This document shows, piece after piece, positions 59,594-64,000 of a stretch of DNA of 64,000 nt (within the stretch, counting starts at the first letter, position 1; every line of letters starts with the position of its first letter). A program made the position numbers and the translations under genes. The DNA is from Sphingobium sp. (GTDB taxonomy: Bacteria; Pseudomonadota; Alphaproteobacteria; Sphingomonadales; Sphingomonadaceae), in contig JAGRES010000024.1 of the NCBI GenBank assembly GCA_020446425.1, positions 16,014-80,013 on the forward strand, read 5' to 3'. Under the pieces are notes generated by a model. It was not told where the DNA came from, searched no databases, and saw nothing but the letters and a program-made list of their open reading frames with translations.

Positions 59594-60550
59594 TCATGAG
59601 TTCCGGTCTGATGCTTGCACGTTCCGTTGACTAGCCAGCATTTCCGGGGTTCGCTCTTCAAATGCTCTGGCAAACTCGTTGTCGGTCCAACCTCGTTCGC
59701 CATAATCTGGGTAGTCGTGAAACTGCCAGCCCTGCTCTCCATATTCCATGTCAAACAACGGCCCCACGAAGGGGCAGTTGTGGAGGTAGTAGGTCTGAAC
59801 GAAAGGGTGGGTCTCCCAATCCTGCGCTATGAACTGATGACCTTTCGTCCCATTCAAAAACCATGGCTGCAGGCCGTGTGAACCGAACTGCCGGGCGATG
59901 ATTGTGCGCATGTGAAGGATTGCCGCCAGAGCGTCATCCTTTAGAGTTGAATAGGTCTCGACATTGAAATGGATCGAGTGATGCCGGAGCGATTTCAGCG
60001 CCCGAAACTCCTGCGCAACATCGGGCAGAAGAACACCCCAAGAGGCAAGAGCATCAATTGGCACATCCCAGTTGTCGAAGGACTTCTTGCGATAGACATG
60101 TCGGTATTCCGGCGTGGAGGTATAGAACTCGCGCAGATCAATGATCATGTGGTTTAAAATGCGCTCGCCAAGCGCACAGGCACCGACCAGGGCTGGGTAG
60201 TAGGCCCCGATCACATAGGCCTGACGCACCTGATGAAAGAAGCGATTGTGATAGGAGAGCGTGGAGAAGGGCTTTGAATCTATCGCCATGAAGTTCTCGA
60301 TCTTGGCGTCAATTCCGAGCTCCCCGAATTCAGTTTTCAGGCCTTCACGCACGTTCGCCTTGTTCTTGAGCCATAGCGCCTTGTTTTCCTCGTCCCAGTG
60401 ATCGCCAATCTCCTGAGCGAGGGTGACCGAGCGCGTGTCGAAATCCATACCCCAGCTAAGATGTCGGCGGCGACCGCGATCTGGCAACGCCTCCTTCTCG
60501 GCATTGATGCGCTTGCCAAGCTGAACGAGTGTTTCTGCCTGATCCACCAC
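59594..60550 (-). CDS. Hypothetical protein with HEPN-like RX4H motif
   Basis: 318 residues from a GTG at 60550 that shares its G with the TAG stop of the 45-residue ORF; the open frame upstream overlaps that ORF and hipA's end. Helical N-terminal part, then SYHNRFFHQVRQAYVIGAYYPALVGACALGERILNHMI, cut to QVRQAYVIGAYYPAL and GERILNHMI, and the motif LRHHSIHF with Arg189 and His194. RX4-6H is the catalytic signature of HEPN RNases. A C-terminal Trp/Tyr-rich region (HNCPFVGPLFDMEY) follows. Identification as HEPN is inference. Confidence 0.7.
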   Translation of the reverse strand: MVDQAETLVQLGKRINAEKEALPDRGRRRHLSWGMDFDTRSVTLAQEIGDHWDEENKALWLKNKANVREGLKTEFGELGIDAKIENFMAIDSKPFSTLSYHNRFFHQVRQAYVIGAYYPALVGACALGERILNHMIIDLREFYTSTPEYRHVYRKKSFDNWDVPIDALASWGVLLPDVAQEFRALKSLRHHSIHFNVETYSTLKDDALAAILHMRTIIARQFGSHGLQPWFLNGTKGHQFIAQDWETHPFVQTYYLHNCPFVGPLFDMEYGEQGWQFHDYPDYGERGWTDNEFARAFEERTPEMLASQRNVQASDRNS

Positions 60551-60687
60551 TAACGATACTGACCTTCGTCGCACGTGCACATCATGGCCGCACCATAATC
60601 TTGGCAGCGGCATTTGCGGATCAGTTGGTGCTGGTTAAGGCAAGCTAGGTCGGGGTGTTCGCAGGTCGGGACGGACGGCTTATTCAT
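60550..60687 (-). CDS. 45-residue cysteine-rich small protein between hipA and the HEPN-like gene
   Basis: Starts in the hipA stop (ATGAATAA) and ends in the next gene's start (TAGTG). Cys9, His11, Cys16, His20, Cys26, Cys28, Cys37 and Cys39 in 45 residues suggest a zinc-binding peptide; the rest is polar. AGGCGACG precedes the ATG. The double overlap, plus low chance of such a Cys/His pattern, supports a real gene. It is too short for most gene finders. Confidence 0.55.
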   Translation of the reverse strand: MNKPSVPTCEHPDLACLNQHQLIRKCRCQDYGAAMMCTCDEGQYR

Positions 60688-61930
60688 CGTCGCCTGCCAG
60701 TCGAAAGCAGGTGGCGAAACGTCCCCGGTCGGACTGGCCCAGTCCGGCTTCCTCGAACAGCGGCTCCCAGCGCGCAGCGACGATGGCCCGCATCTCCGCG
60801 ACGATGGCCTCCGCTTCTTCCTGACCAAGATCAAACACTGCTGCTCCGGCCAAGGCATTTTCGAGCGTGGCATTGCGCCCTTCAGGGCCCACGCCGAGGA
60901 CAAGCCGCCGCTCCAGACCAACCTGTGGCTTGGGCACGACATCGTAGAGCGGGGACAGGCGCCAGCCCTTGCCGTCGTGCAGGAATCCGTGGTTGCGCAG
61001 GTGATCGTCGTCATTGGTGACGAGGATGTTGAACACCATGCGCTTGAACAATTCATGCAGGTCCTGGCGAACCTGCGTGCCGTGCTGGCGAAGCGCTCCG
61101 GCAAGGTCGGCGTAGCTGTAGCGGCTGACCTCGCTTTCATGCGCACCAAGCATCGTCAGGCCCGACGCGAAATGCCGTCGCTCCATCCAGTTGCCGTGCG
61201 GGATACGGTCGAACCGCTCTATTAGATAGATGTCGCGCTCGAGCACGCGTTTGAAATCGAGCGCGGGCACGTTGAGACCGCATTCGCCAGCAAGGCGCAT
61301 GGTGGCGTATTCCACCCGGCATTCGGGAAAGCTGTCGTTGCGGGCCTGGAACTTGGCAATCCAGGGCTGGTCGCCAATTTCGGTCGCGGCCTTGGGACGT
61401 GCGCCGCCCAGCGATGATCCCGCAGTCAGCAGTTGCTTCAAGTTCTCATCGAGTTCCTCGACATGCTGCGCCCGTTCGGTCGCCTCGGCCAGTTCTTCGA
61501 GCGTGAAATGCTCGCCCGGCGCATCGCCTTCGCCCCATGGCGTGACGCGCTGAGGGCGTTCGGGGGTCGGACCGAAGGCGAGGCAACCCACACGATGTTC
61601 GCCCGAGGCGAGGATAAGGTCGATCTCGTTGGGCAGGCGATCACCCATGGCCTTGTACATAAGATACTGGCCCCAACCGTCGGGTGCTGCATCGCGGATG
61701 CCGTTGAAGACGGCGAAGCCCTCCTCGGTCCGGAAGGTGTGACTGCTGCCTGCTTCGTGCAGCGGCAGAGCGACCGGATCGATCGGGATGCGGTCTGAGC
61801 GTTCAAGATAGCGACGGCCATAGGCGAATGTCGCAAACTTGTTGCGCGGCTCGTCGGTCATGGTGAGCAGCCCGGCGGGAACCGGACCTTCGGGCAGATG
61901 CACGAAGACATAGGTGCGCACGCTCACCAT
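60680..61930 (-). CDS. hipA: HipA family serine/threonine kinase toxin
   Basis: 416 residues. N-terminal HipA_N-like domain (about 1-110) and kinase fold: glycine loop GSSLGGARPKA (171-181, with Ser172-173 able to be autophosphorylated), VTNDDDHLRNHGF catalytic loop (Asp308, Asn312) and LSPLYDVVP metal Asp329. HipA phosphorylates a tRNA synthetase (GltX in E. coli) and causes persistence. hipB is 6 bp upstream; the 45-residue ORF starts inside its 3' end. Confidence 0.92.
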   Translation of the reverse strand: MVSVRTYVFVHLPEGPVPAGLLTMTDEPRNKFATFAYGRRYLERSDRIPIDPVALPLHEAGSSHTFRTEEGFAVFNGIRDAAPDGWGQYLMYKAMGDRLPNEIDLILASGEHRVGCLAFGPTPERPQRVTPWGEGDAPGEHFTLEELAEATERAQHVEELDENLKQLLTAGSSLGGARPKAATEIGDQPWIAKFQARNDSFPECRVEYATMRLAGECGLNVPALDFKRVLERDIYLIERFDRIPHGNWMERRHFASGLTMLGAHESEVSRYSYADLAGALRQHGTQVRQDLHELFKRMVFNILVTNDDDHLRNHGFLHDGKGWRLSPLYDVVPKPQVGLERRLVLGVGPEGRNATLENALAGAAVFDLGQEEAEAIVAEMRAIVAARWEPLFEEAGLGQSDRGRFATCFRLAGDDE

Positions 61931-61936
61931 GACGGG

Positions 61937-62278
61937 TCAGAAGTCCAGGTCATCGTCATCTGACGCATGAGTCGTTTTGGGTAGGCGCGCGAGATCTTCG
62001 CTGATGCCCGCGCGATCGGTATCGGGAGCAGCAAGTTCGGCAAGGCGGGCCGTCATCCCGAACACGTGAAGCGCGCTGGCGAGGACCGCAAGGCCAACCG
62101 TTGGGTCCCCGGCTTCCAGTCGCTGCAATGTCTGCACCGAGACGAGCATGCGCTCTGCCATGAGCCGCTGCGGCAGCTTACGCCGCCGCCGCGCGAGCGC
62201 GATATCCTTGCCCAGCTGCGCGATGGCGCGCTGGCTCTGGGGCGGCAGTCCGCTGGCGACTCTGGAGGCACGTGGCAT
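61937..62278 (-). CDS. hipB: HipB-like helix-turn-helix antitoxin
   Basis: 113 residues. HTH at about residues 20-75: IAQLGKDIALARRRRKLPQRL, then the recognition helix in MAERMLVSVQTLQRLEAGDP and VLASALHVFGM. The tail (HASDDDDLDF) is acidic and probably contacts HipA or the active site. Order hipB-hipA matches the class; the promoter contains two palindromic operators. Confidence 0.88.
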   Translation of the reverse strand: MPRASRVASGLPPQSQRAIAQLGKDIALARRRRKLPQRLMAERMLVSVQTLQRLEAGDPTVGLAVLASALHVFGMTARLAELAAPDTDRAGISEDLARLPKTTHASDDDDLDF

Positions 62279-62281
62279 GAC

Positions 62282-62332
62282 GATATAAATGACATATCAT
62301 GCCTATTCTGTCAATTTGACATGATATGTCAT
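62282..62332 (-). promoter_or_regulatory. hipB operator-promoter
   Basis: Perfect inverted repeat ATGACATATCATG (62289-62301) and CATGATATGTCAT (62320-62332) with an 18-bp spacer; each arm is itself near-palindromic (ATGA-CATA-TCAT). In the spacer, on the minus strand, is a consensus -35 TTGACA (62309-62314). A -10 around 62285-62290 (ATTTAT) would place the start of transcription on or beside the hipB ATG. Typical of HipB autorepression. Confidence 0.75.
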
Positions 62333-62391
62333 GTATTTTGACTGCTTCACTGGTCGTGATAGGCAACTTCCTATTCCGCCAAACAGTAGTC

Positions 62392-63456
62392 CTATTTCTC
62401 AGGCACGGACTTGGCGAAGTTCGCCGCAAAGTAGTCGATTACCTCCGCCGCCTGGGTTCCCTGGCGAAACTCCCGTTGCTCTTCAAAATCAAGGCTCGGA
62501 ATAAGGTGGATGAACTGGTTCTCAGCATAGAGCGGCATCAACTCATCCGGATCGATTCCGTTGGCGCGGTGCCCAGTCATGACATGAGCCGCCTCAAGCG
62601 CAGCGCCAATCATCACATCCGCCAGTTGAACGGCAGGACTGTCCTTGGAATCGACCTGGCGCACTTCGGCAAGTTTGAGCGGGAACTTGAAACTGGCGAT
62701 CTTGCTTTGCCGAAGTTCGACTTCCTCCTCGTGCTCGATCAGGCGCTGCAGAAGCGCATTATAGCGCTCAAGGTTCTTGGAGCGATCATGCTCGACCCGG
62801 TATGGTCCATCTGACATGGCCTCCATTCGGCTGATCAGCGACTGAAGTACCACCAGAGCTGCATCGGTATCGACGCCGGGGTTCGCTATGGCTGAAAGAC
62901 ATGCCGATGCGGCATACTGTGCAAGCGGACCTATAGCCTCGGGAAACTCGTGCCAGTTTGTCGCGCGGGCTGCATGTACGAGTTCCTGCAGAGCATCTGC
63001 ACTTTTCTCCTTTACGGCATTCTGGAAGGCTGCGAGCATTGCGTCGAACTGCGGATCGCCCAGCAAGGTGCGACCAGTCATCGTGAGCAGGGACGCCATC
63101 GCGTAGTTCTGGCCATCTTCGTAAAAGTTGTGGCCGAGGTCGTAATACCATGGCTCTACCGCATAGTCGCAGAACATGAGGACGAGCAAAAAGCGCTTGT
63201 CGCACACATAGGTGACACTCTTGTAGTCGGCGAGCAAGTCGCGCAGCAGCGCCATAAGTCGGGGGCGATTGCCGGGGCGCCGTGACAAGGCGCGATATTT
63301 GAGCTCATTCGCTTGCAGCTTTGGAAAATGCTCACGGATCAGGCGAGTAGCATCCTCGTCACTGATCGCGATTGCCGCCGCGCCCTGGAAGGGCTGGTCG
63401 GCATTGAGCAGGTCAAAGCCCGTATAGCCGCTCTCATCGATCCGGTAGCAATCCAT
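62392..63456 (-). CDS. DUF3800 domain protein
   Basis: 354 residues. DUF3800 (RNase H-like fold) marks: RIDESGYTG (Asp7, Glu8) at the start, a KYRALSRRPGNR segment, DLGHNFYEDGQ in the middle and DSKDSPAVQLADVMIGA near the C-terminus, giving the acidic cluster DE...D...D. Such proteins recur in defence and mobile regions; a nuclease activity is likely but unproven. Same strand as hipBA, but the hipB operator lies between. Confidence 0.88.
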   Translation of the reverse strand: MDCYRIDESGYTGFDLLNADQPFQGAAAIAISDEDATRLIREHFPKLQANELKYRALSRRPGNRPRLMALLRDLLADYKSVTYVCDKRFLLVLMFCDYAVEPWYYDLGHNFYEDGQNYAMASLLTMTGRTLLGDPQFDAMLAAFQNAVKEKSADALQELVHAARATNWHEFPEAIGPLAQYAASACLSAIANPGVDTDAALVVLQSLISRMEAMSDGPYRVEHDRSKNLERYNALLQRLIEHEEEVELRQSKIASFKFPLKLAEVRQVDSKDSPAVQLADVMIGAALEAAHVMTGHRANGIDPDELMPLYAENQFIHLIPSLDFEEQREFRQGTQAAEVIDYFAANFAKSVPEK

Positions 63457-63547
63457 GCTTCATCTAGAATGAAAACAGGCCGGGTTGACAAGAAGCTTAG
63501 CGGCGACTGACGAACACTTCCGAACGGACATAAGTCAGTCACCAAGC

Positions 63548-63919
63548 TCATCCCGACTGCGCGCCGTCGATCGCCTCAAGCACATCCACCAGCTGCGCGC
63601 GCAGGCCGGATAGTCCAACCGCGAGCACGAGATCGCGCCTGTCAGCGAGTTCAAGCACTGTCCGTAATATCTGATCCGAATGCCGCATGAGGATGACCAG
63701 ATTATCCGCGCTCGGGCTGTTCTTGCCGTCGAACCAGTTCCGCACTGCGCGTTCATTCGAGTTGGTCAGCCTGGCAACGGTTTTCACCGACGAAGCGAGC
63801 GCGCCAAACTCCTCCTTCAACGCCTGTGCCAGCGCCTCACTCAGCATGGATGGCGACAGTTCCGGAAAAGTCCTTCCTGATTTCGACTGAATAATTCGGT
63901 CCTTCTTGGTGAACGACAT
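63548..63919 (-). CDS. Helix-turn-helix regulator of an accessory element
   Basis: 123 residues from the ATG at 63919, with an AGAGGT site before it. A HTH-like segment is SVKTVARLTNSNERAVRNWF followed by DGKNSPSADNLVILMRHSD (about residues 45-85). The NERAVRNWFDGKNSPSADN pattern is typical of phage or conjugative-element regulators. N-terminal KKDRIIQSKSGRTFPEL is basic. It lies 91 bp upstream of the DUF3800 gene and may regulate it. The window ends 81 bp further. Confidence 0.72.
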   Translation of the reverse strand: MSFTKKDRIIQSKSGRTFPELSPSMLSEALAQALKEEFGALASSVKTVARLTNSNERAVRNWFDGKNSPSADNLVILMRHSDQILRTVLELADRRDLVLAVGLSGLRAQLVDVLEAIDGAQSG

Positions 63920-64000
63920 ACCTCTGATCTCCCAATAAGTTTCACGGGAATCGGAGGGTGTCATTCCCTGGCGGGAGGAAAGCACTGGGCAGATGCAGGC

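Overview
The window is a high-GC chromosomal segment of an alphaproteobacterium, most likely a sphingomonad (Sphingomonadales). Evidence: a PEPxxWA-type sorting signal, a long TonB-dependent receptor with an N-terminal TGSRI plug motif, DUF2093, a HIG1-like twin-TM protein next to the cobalamin adenosyltransferase, and an alphaproteobacterial LexA box (GTTC-N7-GTTC). This placement is inference; no rRNA or other marker is present. I see no tRNA, rRNA, CRISPR array, IS element or integrase.

Layout: positions 1-20700 are dense housekeeping: DUF445, gpx, cold-shock protein, murA, HNH nuclease, gluQ, cobalamin adenosyltransferase, hbd, rlpA, argB, a yggT-DUF167-folD-lipoprotein-marC run with ATGA-type overlaps, two OmpA-type proteins, a CNNM/HlyC protein, purD and xseA (divergent, starts 7 bp apart), DUF2093 and an M23 peptidase. 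Positions 20972-23974 hold the TonB receptor, closed by a strong terminator. Positions 24060-38679 hold clpB, DUF983, two aminotransferases, msrA, DUF1993, thrS-infC-alkB, then DUF898-M48-hydrolase-TPR. Positions 38667-41657 hold a SIMPL protein and modABC behind a ModE-like box. Positions 41778-50466 hold ilvE, DsrE-like, moeB, dut, coaBC, a SulP transporter, ubiB, ubiE and mutM.

The accessory part is 50474-64000. Positions 51304-54641 contain two toxin-antitoxin pairs, two small XRE regulators, an alphaproteobacterial palindromic repeat and one strikingly AT-rich foreign gene translationally coupled to a ParE-type toxin. uvrA follows; its 3' end shows a second, frameshifted copy of the UvrA C-terminal tail, with a REP-like sequence between the copies. 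A 650-bp intergenic region upstream of uvrA carries a LexA box and ends in a strong terminator with no convincing gene before it. Positions 59594-63919 form a candidate defence or toxin island: an HTH protein, a DUF3800 protein, then hipB-hipA followed, with overlapping start and stop codons, by a 45-residue cysteine-rich ORF and a protein with an RX4H (HEPN-like) motif.

The most promising undescribed unit is this hipBA-Cys-rich-HEPN-like operon. Next come the AT-rich third gene of the parDE-like operon, the uvrA tail duplication and the apparent AUA start of infC.
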